Shown here piece after piece: positions 23,945 to 32,066 of a DNA stretch of 64,000 nucleotides. Origin of the DNA: JAZDRH01 sp047470865 (GTDB lineage Bacteria > Pseudomonadota > Gammaproteobacteria > Pseudomonadales > Pseudomonadaceae); assembly GCF_047470865.1 (NCBI RefSeq), contig NZ_JAZDRH010000001.1, forward strand, positions 62,001-126,000, given 5' to 3'. Numbering within the stretch: position 1 is the stretch's first letter; each line of letters begins with the position of its first letter. The notes under the pieces were generated by a model. That model had not been told where the DNA came from. It was given only the letters and a program-made list of their open reading frames with translations, and ran no database searches. The position numbers were made by a program, and so were the translations under genes.

Positions 23945-24562
23945 ATGGGCTTCAAGAAATTTTTTGGCATCCTCTCCTTTGCTTTACTAACGGCCTGTCT
24001 TGGGCAAAAACCTGTACCTATTGCTGATGCGGTGAAACCTTTAACGCCAGAAGAACAAAAAATCTGGCTTGACCAGTACGAGCCTAAGATTCGCCAAGCC
24101 GTACGAGGCTCAGATTTTGTCGTAACGCGCATGGATCGTACTTTAGTGGTGACAGCGAGTGCAAAAACCATGTTTCACCCTGATCGTCCTACTATGTTGA
24201 TGCCTGTTGTATTAAACCCTTTAACACGTGTTTCTAAAATGCTAGAAAACGACCGCAGTGTAGGGGTTATTATTTTTGGTCATACAGACTCCACAGGCAG
24301 CTTAGACCTAAACCAAAAGCTTAGCCAAGACCGTGCACGCTCAGTTGCTGCTATTTTCCGTCTTAGCGGCTTAGGTAATGATCGCATGTTATTATTAGGC
24401 ATGGCTGATAGTAAGCCTATCAATAGCCAGCGCAATGCAAAAGAGCGTGAAGCTAACCGACGGGTTGAATTGGTAATAACGCCACAACGAGCCATGGCTT
24501 TGGCGCTTTCTGAATATCGTGGTCGATCCCCAGAGGTTATTGCAGCAGGTCAAACACGATAG
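23945..24562 (+). CDS. OmpA-family peptidoglycan-associated lipoprotein
   Basis: A 205-residue outer-membrane lipoprotein: signal peptide with lipobox LLTAC (Cys-18), a linker, and a C-terminal OmpA/MotB peptidoglycan-binding domain at about residues 75-180. The domain shows GHTDSTGSLDLNQKLSQDRA and the Arg-binding end NAKEREANRRVELVI. It tethers the outer membrane to the cell wall in the Pal-like manner, by family knowledge. The same gene lies immediately upstream of pdxH in P. aeruginosa (PA1048-PA1049). A terminator after the stop separates it from pdxH. Confidence 0.88.
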   Translation: MGFKKFFGILSFALLTACLGQKPVPIADAVKPLTPEEQKIWLDQYEPKIRQAVRGSDFVVTRMDRTLVVTASAKTMFHPDRPTMLMPVVLNPLTRVSKMLENDRSVGVIIFGHTDSTGSLDLNQKLSQDRARSVAAIFRLSGLGNDRMLLLGMADSKPINSQRNAKEREANRRVELVITPQRAMALALSEYRGRSPEVIAAGQTR

Positions 24563-24563
24563 T

Positions 24564-24596
24564 AAAAAAAAGGCGTATTGTTAATGCGCCTTTTTT
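24564..24596 (+). terminator. Rho-independent terminator
   Basis: Stem GGCGTATT (24572-24579) / AATGCGCC (24583-24590), with one T-G wobble, is flanked by an A run and a TTTTTT tract. It lies directly after the OmpA-lipoprotein stop and just upstream of the pdxH ribosome site. Confidence 0.85.
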
Positions 24597-24612
24597 GTTG
24601 CCGGAGAAGCCT

Positions 24613-25266
24613 ATGAGCCACATAGAACGCTTAGCTGATATGCGTCGTAACTATACACGTGACGGCTTACATGAATCACAAGTACCACAGCATCCTTTCT
24701 TGCTATTTAAACAATGGTTTGATGATGCTGTTGAAACTGAGCAGCCCCCTGTAGAGCCTAACGCCATGATGCTTGCTACCGTTGATACGCTAGGGCAGCC
24801 TCATTGCCGTGTGTTGCTATTAAAAGGGGCGGATGAAGCAGGTTTTACATTTTTTACCAATTATCAAAGCAATAAAGGTGAGCAACTGGCTTTTAATGCG
24901 CAAGCCGCAATGACATTTTTTTGGCCTACACTAGAGCGCCAGGTGCGCATTGAAGGTAAGATTGAAAAAGTTTCCGCGCAAGAATCAGATGATTATTTCC
25001 AGGTTCGCCCATTAGGAAGTCGCCTAGGTGCCTGGGCATCGCCACAAAGCAGACCTTTGAAAAATCGTGAAGAACTTGAAGCGTTATTGGAAGATGTACA
25101 ATTGCGTTTTGCCGATACAGCACCCAGCTGTCCACCGCACTGGGGCGGGTACCGATTAAAACCAAGGTTAATTGAGTTTTGGCAAGGCCGTCCAAGCCGT
25201 TTGCATGATCGAATTTGCTACCAGTTACAAAATGATACATGGCAACTGCAACGATTAGCGCCGTAA
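24613..25266 (+). CDS. pdxH: Pyridoxamine/pyridoxine 5'-phosphate oxidase PdxH
   Basis: A 217-residue FMN enzyme that makes pyridoxal 5'-phosphate. ATG 24613 is chosen for GGAGAAG at 24603-24609 and the conserved start MSHIERLADMRRNYTRDGL. FMN- and substrate-binding segments are R-V-L-L-L-K (residues about 61-66), FFTNYQSNKG, FFWPTLERQVRIEG, and the Ser/Arg region SRLGAWASPQSRPL. The carboxy end has the invariant RLKPRLIEFWQGRPSRLHDR. Length and motifs are complete. The PLP it makes serves several PLP enzymes in this window (MetZ and the MocR regulator), though that is general cell supply. Confidence 0.96.
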   Translation: MSHIERLADMRRNYTRDGLHESQVPQHPFLLFKQWFDDAVETEQPPVEPNAMMLATVDTLGQPHCRVLLLKGADEAGFTFFTNYQSNKGEQLAFNAQAAMTFFWPTLERQVRIEGKIEKVSAQESDDYFQVRPLGSRLGAWASPQSRPLKNREELEALLEDVQLRFADTAPSCPPHWGGYRLKPRLIEFWQGRPSRLHDRICYQLQNDTWQLQRLAP

Positions 25267-25308
25267 TAGCGCTAATCCGTTAAACTATAGCTGTATAAAA
25301 TGCTTATT

Positions 25309-25551
25309 CTATTGTTCAATATAGTTTTTAGCAGCAGCTTCAAGCCATGTTTGTAGTTCTGCTTTTTTAACTTTTTGTTGTTTGGCTTGCTCTAGCATTT
25401 TTAGCATGTATTCGCGCTTTTTAGGGTCGCTTCCGGCGATATTAAGTGCAAGATCGCGATCTACCCAGCGGCGGATGCGTGAAAAAAACCACCAGTGAAG
25501 GTAAAGGGCAACTAGTGTGGCTATAATGCCAGCAACAACGACATAATCCAT
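25309..25551 (-). CDS. Small single-pass membrane protein
   Basis: An 80-residue protein: one N-terminal membrane helix (VVVAGIIATLVALYLHWWFF), a basic stop-transfer segment (SRIRRWVDRDLAL), and a Lys-rich helical tail. It lies between pdxH and the glycine-zipper lipoprotein, where P. aeruginosa also has a small uncharacterised gene. The tail facing the cytoplasm is predicted from the positive-inside rule. Function unknown. Confidence 0.65.
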   Translation of the reverse strand: MDYVVVAGIIATLVALYLHWWFFSRIRRWVDRDLALNIAGSDPKKREYMLKMLEQAKQQKVKKAELQTWLEAAAKNYIEQ

Positions 25552-25608
25552 TGTAACCTCGATTAAAATTAGTCGGACTGTCTATGACAGTGTTTAAAGG
25601 AGTATTCT

Positions 25609-26076
25609 ATGCGTAAGATGATGATTCTTGCAGCATCTATGGCAGTTGTTAGTACGCTAGTGACTGGTTGTGCATCAAGTTTGACAGGCGATAGCTATTC
25701 TCGCGATGACGCACGTCAGGTTCAAACTGTTCGTTTAGGGACTATTGTCGCATTACGTCCTGTGAAAATTGAAGGCACTAAAACAGCAATTGGCTCTGTA
25801 GCGGGTGGTGCTGTAGGTGGTATTGCAGGTAGTTCTGTAGGTGGCGGCAAAGGAAGTGCAGTAGCTGCAGTGATAGGTGCTGTTGCAGGCGGGCTATTAG
25901 GGTCAGCTGCCGAGGAAGGTATGACGCGTACTCAAGGGGTTGAGATTACTATTCGTGAAGACGATGGTAGCTTGCGCGCCTATGTCCAAGCCGTAGAGCC
26001 CAATCAAATATTTCGCGTTGATCAGCGTGTGCGCATCATGAGTGTAAATGGTGCCAGTCGCGTTGCTCCACTCTAG
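25609..26076 (+). CDS. Glycine-zipper outer-membrane lipoprotein (SlyB-like)
   Basis: A 155-residue lipoprotein with lipobox LVTGC (Cys-21). The central Gly/Ala-rich region (GSVAGGAVGGIAGSSVGGGK and AVIGAVAGGLLGSAAEEG, about residues 64-105) is a glycine-zipper pair that packs in the membrane. The C-terminal beta-rich part (GVEITIREDDGSLRAYVQ...) is the typical SlyB/Pcp tail. Relatives contribute to outer-membrane stability under stress. It has ribosome site AAAGGAG at about 25596-25602 and its own terminator. It corresponds to PA1053 by position next to the mnh operon. Confidence 0.87.
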   Translation: MRKMMILAASMAVVSTLVTGCASSLTGDSYSRDDARQVQTVRLGTIVALRPVKIEGTKTAIGSVAGGAVGGIAGSSVGGGKGSAVAAVIGAVAGGLLGSAAEEGMTRTQGVEITIREDDGSLRAYVQAVEPNQIFRVDQRVRIMSVNGASRVAPL

Positions 26077-26089
26077 TTCTTGTTGTCTT

Positions 26090-26118
26090 AAAAGCTTGGG
26101 CTAGAGCCCAAGCTTTTT
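26090..26118 (+). terminator. Rho-independent terminator
   Basis: An 11-bp stem AAAGCTTGGGC (26091-26101) / GCCCAAGCTTT (26106-26116) with a four-base loop, followed by T residues. It isolates the SlyB-like gene from the mnh operon. Confidence 0.9.
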
Positions 26119-26193
26119 CTGTTAAATTTGATATATCTAGTAGCTTTTAAAACGGATTTGTAATAACTTTATCACATTAAGGTTTTTAGATTT

Positions 26194-26248
26194 GCTGGGT
26201 GGGTATTGGTACTCCTGTTCGTCCGGCTGAACATAAAGGAGGGCTTAT
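26194..26248 (+). promoter_or_regulatory. Candidate SD-sequestering, pseudoknotted leader RNA of the mnh operon
   Basis: Directly before mnhA, CTCC (26212-26215) can pair with GGAG (26238-26241) of the Shine-Dalgarno sequence, stacked on TGTTC/GAACA (26216-26220 / 26229-26233). The eight-base loop contains CCGGC (26223-26227), which can pair with GCTGG at 26194-26198 as a pseudoknot. Alternatively GGGTA (26201-26205) pairs with TACTC (26210-26214), which would free the ribosome site. Two mutually exclusive folds and a pseudoknot are riboswitch-like. Since the operon moves Na+, a Na+-responsive RNA (Na+-I/DUF1646 type) is the leading guess, not shown. Confidence 0.5.
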
Positions 26249-29044
26249 ATGCTACTACCCATCATAGTTGCTTTACCTTTTCTCGCCTGCATTTTGCCTT
26301 TAATTGCAGCGCGTCGCTCACAAACACAAATCGCCTTGGCTGCTGCTTTAGCGCCTATTTTGGGTTTGTCATTGCTGCTTTCTCAAACCTCTGCTGTTTT
26401 AGATAGTCAAGTCATTACCTATTACCAGCCCTGGCTAACCCAGTTAGGACTTAACTTAAGCTTGCGTTTAGATGGCTTAAGCTATTTATTTGCCTTATTA
26501 ATTCTAGGCATAGGCTTGCTGGTTATTCTCTATGCGCGCTATTACTTAGGCGTGAATGAAAAAATAGGTCGTTTCTACTGTTTTCTGCTGCTGTTTATGG
26601 GCGCCATGCTTGGCGTTGTGCTCTCTAGCAACGTCTTATTGATGATGGTGTTTTGGGAATTAACTAGCCTTTCATCTTTCTTGCTCATCGGATTCTGGAG
26701 TTATCGTCGTGATGCGCGACAAGGTGCTCGCATGGCGTTAGCTGTTACAGGCGGTGGTGGGTTAGCGCTTTTAGCTGGTGTACTGCTATTAGGTAAAATA
26801 GTCGGCAGCTTCGAGCTGGCTGACATTCTTCAAGCTGGCGATATTGTTCGAGCCCATGCACTTTATCCTGTTGTACTCATCTTGATTTTGCTTGGTGTAT
26901 TTACTAAATCTGCGCAGTTTCCATTTCATTTCTGGCTACCACATGCCATGGCAGCACCGACTCCAGTATCCTCGTACCTGCACTCTGCGACTATGGTGAA
27001 GGCTGGCGTCTTTCTTTTAGCGCGTTTCTATCCCGTGTTGTCTGATACTGAGTTGTGGTTTTATTTAGTCACTTTTACCGGTTTAACTACACTTTGTGTG
27101 GGAGCTGTAACAGCGCTATTTCAGCATGATTTAAAAGGGTTGCTGGCTTACTCGACGATTAGTCATTTGGGGTTAATTACCTTGCTATTTGGCTTGAACT
27201 CGCCATTAGCACCTGTGGCGGCTATTTTTCATATTATCAATCACGCTACGTTTAAAGCTTCGTTATTTATGGCGGCTGGTATTATTGACCATGAAACAGG
27301 CACACGTGATATGCGTCGTATTAATGGTTTATGGAAATACATGCCACATACTGCCTTACTTGCCATGGTTGCCTCCTCCGCAATGGCTGGCGTACCGCTG
27401 CTAAATGGTTTCTTGAGTAAGGAGATGTTTTTTGGCGAAACGCTACAGCAAAGTTTGTTAGGAGGTTTTAGTTGGTTGATTCCTGCCTTGGCTACTTTCG
27501 CTGGTGTGTTCTCTGTAGCTTATTCATTACGTTTTATCCATGACGTATTTTTTAATGGTGAGCCAATTAACTTGCCTAAATATCCACCGCATGAGCCGCC
27601 ACGCTATATGAAAATACCTGTAGAAATACTAGTGTTTTTATGCTTATTGGTTGGTATGGTGCCGGCGTGGAGTGTTGCAGGATTACTCGCCTCGGCAGCC
27701 AGTGCCAGCTTAAATGGCGCCTTACCTCAGTATGATTTAGCTATCTGGCATGGCGTGAATATGCCATTAATTATGAGTTGTATAGCTTTAGTCGGTGGTT
27801 TAATTATCTATGGATTGCGCAAACCTTTGTTTAACTGGTATGACGGCTTACCGCCTTTACATGCGCGGGTTATGTTTGAGCGTGCGGTTGTACGTTTGCG
27901 ACGCTTGGTTCAGCGCGCATTAGGTGCATTGGAAAATGGCTCTCTTCAACGTTATATCGGACTGTTTTTTATCAGTGCAATTATTGTGACGGTGGCGGCA
28001 CTGACGCCAATGTCTAGCATGCATGGCAGTTTACAGCAAACAGAAGTAGACCCTGTTACCGCCATTGCTTTAGTAATGATGATGTTAGGGGCTTTGGCTA
28101 CTGTATTCTTTGTTTATACGCGTTTAATTGCCGTTATTATGATCGGCATTGTTGGCTTGTTTAGTGCGTTATTGTTTGCGCGCTTTTCGGCACCAGATCT
28201 GGCATTAACGCAGCTGGTTGTAGAGGTGGTCAGTGTACTCCTGATGCTGCTTGTGCTGCATTTTATGCCTAAAAAATCACCCTTTGAAACCTCTAGTTTA
28301 AGGCGTAGTGGGCATTACTTGATTGCTTTAGCGGGCGGCACTTTAATGGGTGTTTTATTATTTGCCGTGTTAACGCGACCTTATAGCAGTATTAAAGACT
28401 TTTTTATTACCAATAGCGTGCCTGGTGGCGGCGGTCATAACGTCGTTAATGTGATTTTGGTGGATTTCCGAGGTTTTGATACCTTAGGGGAGATTAGCGT
28501 ATTAGCAATTACAGCGATTGCAATTATTGCACTCTTAAAAGGCATGCTGATTAAACGCTCACCACTTGATCCAGAAGGACGACCCTGGTCACCAGAAACT
28601 CATCCATTAATGATGCGCGTATTGGCGCGCTTCACTTTACCATTAGCGCTAATGGTCGCTGTATTTATTTTCTTGCGTGGCCATAACGAGCCAGGTGGTG
28701 GCTTTATTGCAGGCTTAATTGTAGCAGTAGCACTGATTTTGTTAGAAATAGCCTATGGACAGCAATGGGTTGAAAGTCACCTGCGGATTAAACCCAGCTT
28801 ATTAGCAGGTTTAGGTGTGTTAGTAGCAGGGGCTACAGGTCTGGGCAGTTGGCTGTGGGGATACCCATTCTTAACCACCGCATTTGGACATTTTAGTCTT
28901 CCATTCATTGGCGAAATTGAATTAGCCACTGCCATGCTATTTGACTTGGGTGTGCTGTTTACCGTTGTAGGAGCTACTTTAATGATTTTGAGTCGCTTAG
29001 GTCATTTAGGAAATAATGAAGTGCAACCACAGGAGGATAACTAA
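26249..29044 (+). CDS. mnhA: Mnh/Sha monovalent cation/H+ antiporter, fused subunits A and B
   Basis: A 931-residue membrane protein, the largest subunit of the multi-subunit Na+(K+)/H+ antiporter (Mrp/Mnh/Sha). The N-terminal about 500 residues are a NuoL-like proton-channel core, with the lysine/histidine helix region KSAQFPFHFWLPHAMAAPTPVSSYLHSATMVKAG (positions about 220-255) broken in helix TM7/8. A DUF4040/MBH-like part follows at about 590-700. Residues from about 783 (HPLMMRVLARF...RGHNEPGGGF) are the MnhB domain, fused as in pseudomonad ShaA. The ribosome site AAAGGAGGG (26235-26243) is strong. The stop overlaps the mnhC start. Confidence 0.95.
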   Translation: MLLPIIVALPFLACILPLIAARRSQTQIALAAALAPILGLSLLLSQTSAVLDSQVITYYQPWLTQLGLNLSLRLDGLSYLFALLILGIGLLVILYARYYLGVNEKIGRFYCFLLLFMGAMLGVVLSSNVLLMMVFWELTSLSSFLLIGFWSYRRDARQGARMALAVTGGGGLALLAGVLLLGKIVGSFELADILQAGDIVRAHALYPVVLILILLGVFTKSAQFPFHFWLPHAMAAPTPVSSYLHSATMVKAGVFLLARFYPVLSDTELWFYLVTFTGLTTLCVGAVTALFQHDLKGLLAYSTISHLGLITLLFGLNSPLAPVAAIFHIINHATFKASLFMAAGIIDHETGTRDMRRINGLWKYMPHTALLAMVASSAMAGVPLLNGFLSKEMFFGETLQQSLLGGFSWLIPALATFAGVFSVAYSLRFIHDVFFNGEPINLPKYPPHEPPRYMKIPVEILVFLCLLVGMVPAWSVAGLLASAASASLNGALPQYDLAIWHGVNMPLIMSCIALVGGLIIYGLRKPLFNWYDGLPPLHARVMFERAVVRLRRLVQRALGALENGSLQRYIGLFFISAIIVTVAALTPMSSMHGSLQQTEVDPVTAIALVMMMLGALATVFFVYTRLIAVIMIGIVGLFSALLFARFSAPDLALTQLVVEVVSVLLMLLVLHFMPKKSPFETSSLRRSGHYLIALAGGTLMGVLLFAVLTRPYSSIKDFFITNSVPGGGGHNVVNVILVDFRGFDTLGEISVLAITAIAIIALLKGMLIKRSPLDPEGRPWSPETHPLMMRVLARFTLPLALMVAVFIFLRGHNEPGGGFIAGLIVAVALILLEIAYGQQWVESHLRIKPSLLAGLGVLVAGATGLGSWLWGYPFLTTAFGHFSLPFIGEIELATAMLFDLGVLFTVVGATLMILSRLGHLGNNEVQPQEDN

Positions 29045-29394
29045 TGGAACTATTGTTAGCTATTACTGTGGGCGTAGTGGCCAGTTGCGGCATCTTTTTG
29101 ATCTTGCGTGCACGTACATTCGCTGTAGCTTTAGGCTTAACGCTATTTTCTTATGCTGTAAATATTTTTCTGTTTGCGATGGGGCGCTTAGAAACTGGTA
29201 AACCAGCCGTGGTAGGTTTGGTTGCAGAATATACTGATCCTGTTCCTCAGGCCTTAGTCTTAACAGCCATTGTCATTGGCTTTGCAATGACAGCCTTCGT
29301 CTTGGTATTGGCGTTACGTGGGCAAATAGATTTAGGCAATGACCATGTAGATGGCAAAGAAGATAAAGACAATCATCAGGAGCCTAAAGTATGA
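29044..29394 (+). CDS. mnhC: Mnh/Sha antiporter subunit C
   Basis: A 116-residue NuoK-like membrane subunit with three predicted helices, including LLLAITVGVVASCGIFLILRA and ALVLTAIVIGFAMTAFVLVLA. The conserved VGLVAEYTDPVPQALVLTAIVIGFA segment is typical. ATG 29044 overlaps the mnhA TAA (TAATG), and its own stop overlaps the mnhD start (ATGA at 29391), so the genes are translationally coupled. Confidence 0.94.
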   Translation: MELLLAITVGVVASCGIFLILRARTFAVALGLTLFSYAVNIFLFAMGRLETGKPAVVGLVAEYTDPVPQALVLTAIVIGFAMTAFVLVLALRGQIDLGNDHVDGKEDKDNHQEPKV

Positions 29395-30887
29395 ATCATT
29401 GGCTAATTGCTCCTGTTTTATTACCTTTATTTGTAGGTGCGCTGCTGGTTTGCTTTGGTAGTCAGCCGCGTTTAGCGCGTGGTTTTAGTCTTTTGAGCAC
29501 AGTAGCCTTATTGCCTATCGCTATTTATCTTCTAGGGTTAGCTGCTACAGGTGAAATTCATACCTACGCCTTAGGTAACTGGCAGTCACCTTTTGGTATT
29601 GTGCTGTTGCTAGACAGATTAAGCGCACTAATGCTGCTCACTACGGCAGTCTTAGCTATTTTTGCGGTGTTATATGCTTTACGTGGTGAGGATCAGCAAG
29701 GGCTATATTTTCATGCGCTATTTCAGTTTCAATTAGCTGGAATTAATGGCGCTTTCCTAACAGGCGATTTGTTCACCCTATTTGTATTTTTTGAAATACT
29801 ACTGATAGCTTCTTATGGCCTGCTGCTACATGGTCGCACCCAAGCCCGTGTTAAAGCCGCTATGCACTATATTTTATTGAACCTAGTTGGATCCGCCTTT
29901 TTCTTGATTGCAGCAGGCATTTTTTATGGTATTGCTGGCACCTTAAATATGGTCGACCTAGCGCGCGCAGTTTCTCAAGCGCAGGGCGATCAGCGCTTAC
30001 TACTGCATGCTGCTGGACTCTTGCTCTTTTTAGTCTTTGGCTTAAAAGCAGCCTTTTTACCTTTATATTTTTGGCTACCAAAATCTTATGCTAGCGCTGC
30101 TGCTTCAGTGGCGGCATTATTTGCCATTATGACAAAAGTTGGTTTGTACGCCATTATTCGCTTTAGTGTTTTAGTTTTTGGCAGCTTAGCAGGAGAATCG
30201 GCAGGTTTAGGTTTGTCGTGGTTCTGGCCACTTGCCTTGTTAACCATTTTCCTAGGCGCTTTAGGTGCTTTTGCTGCAACCAATTTAGCTAGCATGGTCG
30301 CTTATTTTATTTTGGTTTCCGTAGGCACTATTTTGGCAGGTATTGCTTTGGGTACGCCACAAGCGCTAGGCGCAACACTGTATTATTTAGTTCACAGTAC
30401 TTGGGTCAGTGGCGGGCTATTCTTGCTTGTAGGAGTAATTGCGAGTCAGCGTGGAAAGCTAGTAGATCAGCTTACACGCGGCCCAGCCTTAAACCGCCAT
30501 AGCCTGATTGGCGTGTTGTTTTTTGCGGGCGCTATTTCCATTGCAGGTTTGCCACCACTATCAGGCTTCTTCGGTAAGATAATGTTGTTATTTAGTGCCA
30601 CAGGCTGGCAGGCTGGCTTGCTATGGGGAGTTATATTGTCAGCTGGTTTAATTGGTGTTGTGGCTCTCTCAAGAGCGGGCAGTCAAGTTTTTTGGCGCTC
30701 TAATGCCCCAGCACGAGAAGATATTCATCTGGATACCGCGTCGTTAGTTATCGCTTCTGGCTTAATTGTATTAAGCCCAGTACTTGTGGTGTTTGCAGAG
30801 CCTGTTAGCCAATTTACACAGGCTACAGCGAATCAGTTATTTGATGTAATAGCTTACTTATCATTATTAAATGGAGGAGTAAACTGA
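29391..30887 (+). CDS. mnhD: Mnh/Sha antiporter subunit D
   Basis: A 498-residue NuoN/NuoM-like membrane subunit with about fourteen hydrophobic helices. The conserved charged positions in channel helices appear in TLFVFFEILLIASYGLLLHG (Glu) and GLKAAFLPLYFWLPKSYASA (Lys and the broken-helix motif). With MnhA it is thought to form the ion path of the Mrp complex. It starts within the mnhC stop (ATGA) and ends overlapping the mnhE start (TGATG at 30885-30889). Confidence 0.94.
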   Translation: MNHWLIAPVLLPLFVGALLVCFGSQPRLARGFSLLSTVALLPIAIYLLGLAATGEIHTYALGNWQSPFGIVLLLDRLSALMLLTTAVLAIFAVLYALRGEDQQGLYFHALFQFQLAGINGAFLTGDLFTLFVFFEILLIASYGLLLHGRTQARVKAAMHYILLNLVGSAFFLIAAGIFYGIAGTLNMVDLARAVSQAQGDQRLLLHAAGLLLFLVFGLKAAFLPLYFWLPKSYASAAASVAALFAIMTKVGLYAIIRFSVLVFGSLAGESAGLGLSWFWPLALLTIFLGALGAFAATNLASMVAYFILVSVGTILAGIALGTPQALGATLYYLVHSTWVSGGLFLLVGVIASQRGKLVDQLTRGPALNRHSLIGVLFFAGAISIAGLPPLSGFFGKIMLLFSATGWQAGLLWGVILSAGLIGVVALSRAGSQVFWRSNAPAREDIHLDTASLVIASGLIVLSPVLVVFAEPVSQFTQATANQLFDVIAYLSLLNGGVN

Positions 30888-31390
30888 TGAAAAAGCGCCG
30901 TTTACTCGCCCATCCGTTGATGACCTTAGGCCTGTTATTCGTCTGGCTGTTATTGGTTGATGACTTTACTTCTGTCGGGCATTGGATTTTAGGTACAGTG
31001 CTGGCATTGTCATTATCCTATTTAACAGATCATTGGTGGCCACCGCTATTAAAGATTCATAGCTGGAAAAGTTTGTTTGTTTTTATGACTCATATGCTTA
31101 CAGATATAGTGAAAGCTAATTTAGATGTGGCACGCTTAATTTTAGGCTCCACTGAAAAGCTGGATCCTAGCTATATTGAAGTACCTTATGAATTAGAGAA
31201 TGAATTAGGTATTTTTATGTTGGCGAGCGCTATTTCACTAGCGCCAGGTACAGTAGCTACTAGTGTTGATTGGCGTAAAAAACGCCTGCAAGTGCATGCT
31301 TTACATTGTGAAGATAGCAACGCACTTATTGCAGAAATCAAACAACGTTATGAGCAACCCTTGTTGGAGGTGTTTCCATGCTCAAAATAG
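30887..31390 (+). CDS. mnhE: Mnh/Sha antiporter subunit E
   Basis: A 167-residue MnhE protein: two or three N-terminal membrane helices, then the soluble beta-rich domain with the conserved pattern AISLAPGTVATSVDWRKKRLQVHAL. Length is normal. It overlaps the next gene, mnhF, by 13 bases in a different frame, with the ribosome site of mnhF (TTGGAGG at about 31365-31371) inside it. Confidence 0.92.
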   Translation: MKKRRLLAHPLMTLGLLFVWLLLVDDFTSVGHWILGTVLALSLSYLTDHWWPPLLKIHSWKSLFVFMTHMLTDIVKANLDVARLILGSTEKLDPSYIEVPYELENELGIFMLASAISLAPGTVATSVDWRKKRLQVHALHCEDSNALIAEIKQRYEQPLLEVFPCSK

Positions 31391-31647
31391 TGATGCTTAT
31401 TAGCATGGTGATTTTTGCAATTAGCATGTGTTTAACCTTATGGCGTCTATTTGTTGGACCTGACATGGTCGATCGAGTATTAGCACTAGATACCTTATAT
31501 ATCAATGCATTGGCGCTGTTAGTTATTTTTGGTATTTGGTTGGCCTCAGATATTTTCTTTGAAGCAGCTTTGCTAATTGGTCTTTTTGGTTTTGTTAGCA
31601 CTGTTGCCTTGTCTAAGTATTTAATGCGTGGCGATATTATTGAGTAG
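31378..31647 (+). CDS. mnhF: Mnh/Sha antiporter subunit F
   Basis: An 89-residue subunit with three membrane helices and the conserved RLFVGPDMVDRVLALDTLYI and GLFGFVSTVALSKYLMRGDIIE motifs, which define MnhF. The 13-base overlap with mnhE and GGAGG just upstream support ATG 31378. Its role is structural within the Mrp complex. Confidence 0.93.
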   Translation: MLKIVMLISMVIFAISMCLTLWRLFVGPDMVDRVLALDTLYINALALLVIFGIWLASDIFFEAALLIGLFGFVSTVALSKYLMRGDIIE

Positions 31648-31656
31648 GGAGGCGGT

Positions 31657-31974
31657 ATGGATTTTGTAATAGAGTTAATCATCGCCTTCTTTTTGTTGGC
31701 AGGTAGTTTGTTTGCGCTTATTGGTTCTATTGGCATTGTGCGCTTTCCTGACTTTCTTATGCGTTTGCACGCACAAGCAAAGCTCACAACACTGGGTGTA
31801 GGCTCGGTACTTATAGCTTCTCTGCTGTATTTCAACTGGTATGAACATATTTTGCATTTACACGAGCTGCTTATTACAGCATTTTTAATGCTCAGTGCAC
31901 CACCATCAGCCTATATGATGGCTAAAGCGGCAGTGCAGCAGGGGGTAAAAAGAAAACAAGGCAAAACTGATTAA
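31657..31974 (+). CDS. mnhG: Mnh/Sha antiporter subunit G
   Basis: A 105-residue last gene of the operon. It has three helices and the MnhG signature GSIGIVRFPDFLMRLHAQAK followed by LTTLGVGSVLIAS. The start at ATG 31657 has GGGAGG at about 31648-31653. The basic C-terminal tail (VQQGVKRKQGK) is expected in the cytoplasm. No clear Rho-independent terminator follows before rarD; only a small CTATC/GATAG repeat is seen at 31978-31991. Confidence 0.92.
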   Translation: MDFVIELIIAFFLLAGSLFALIGSIGIVRFPDFLMRLHAQAKLTTLGVGSVLIASLLYFNWYEHILHLHELLITAFLMLSAPPSAYMMAKAAVQQGVKRKQGKTD

Positions 31975-32066
31975 GCGCTATCTAAAGATAGGGAATTGCG
32001 TAAAATGTGCACTGTATAGCCTGGTATGTAGGGTACATTTTTATTTGTCAGGAGTAAGGGAGTCGT

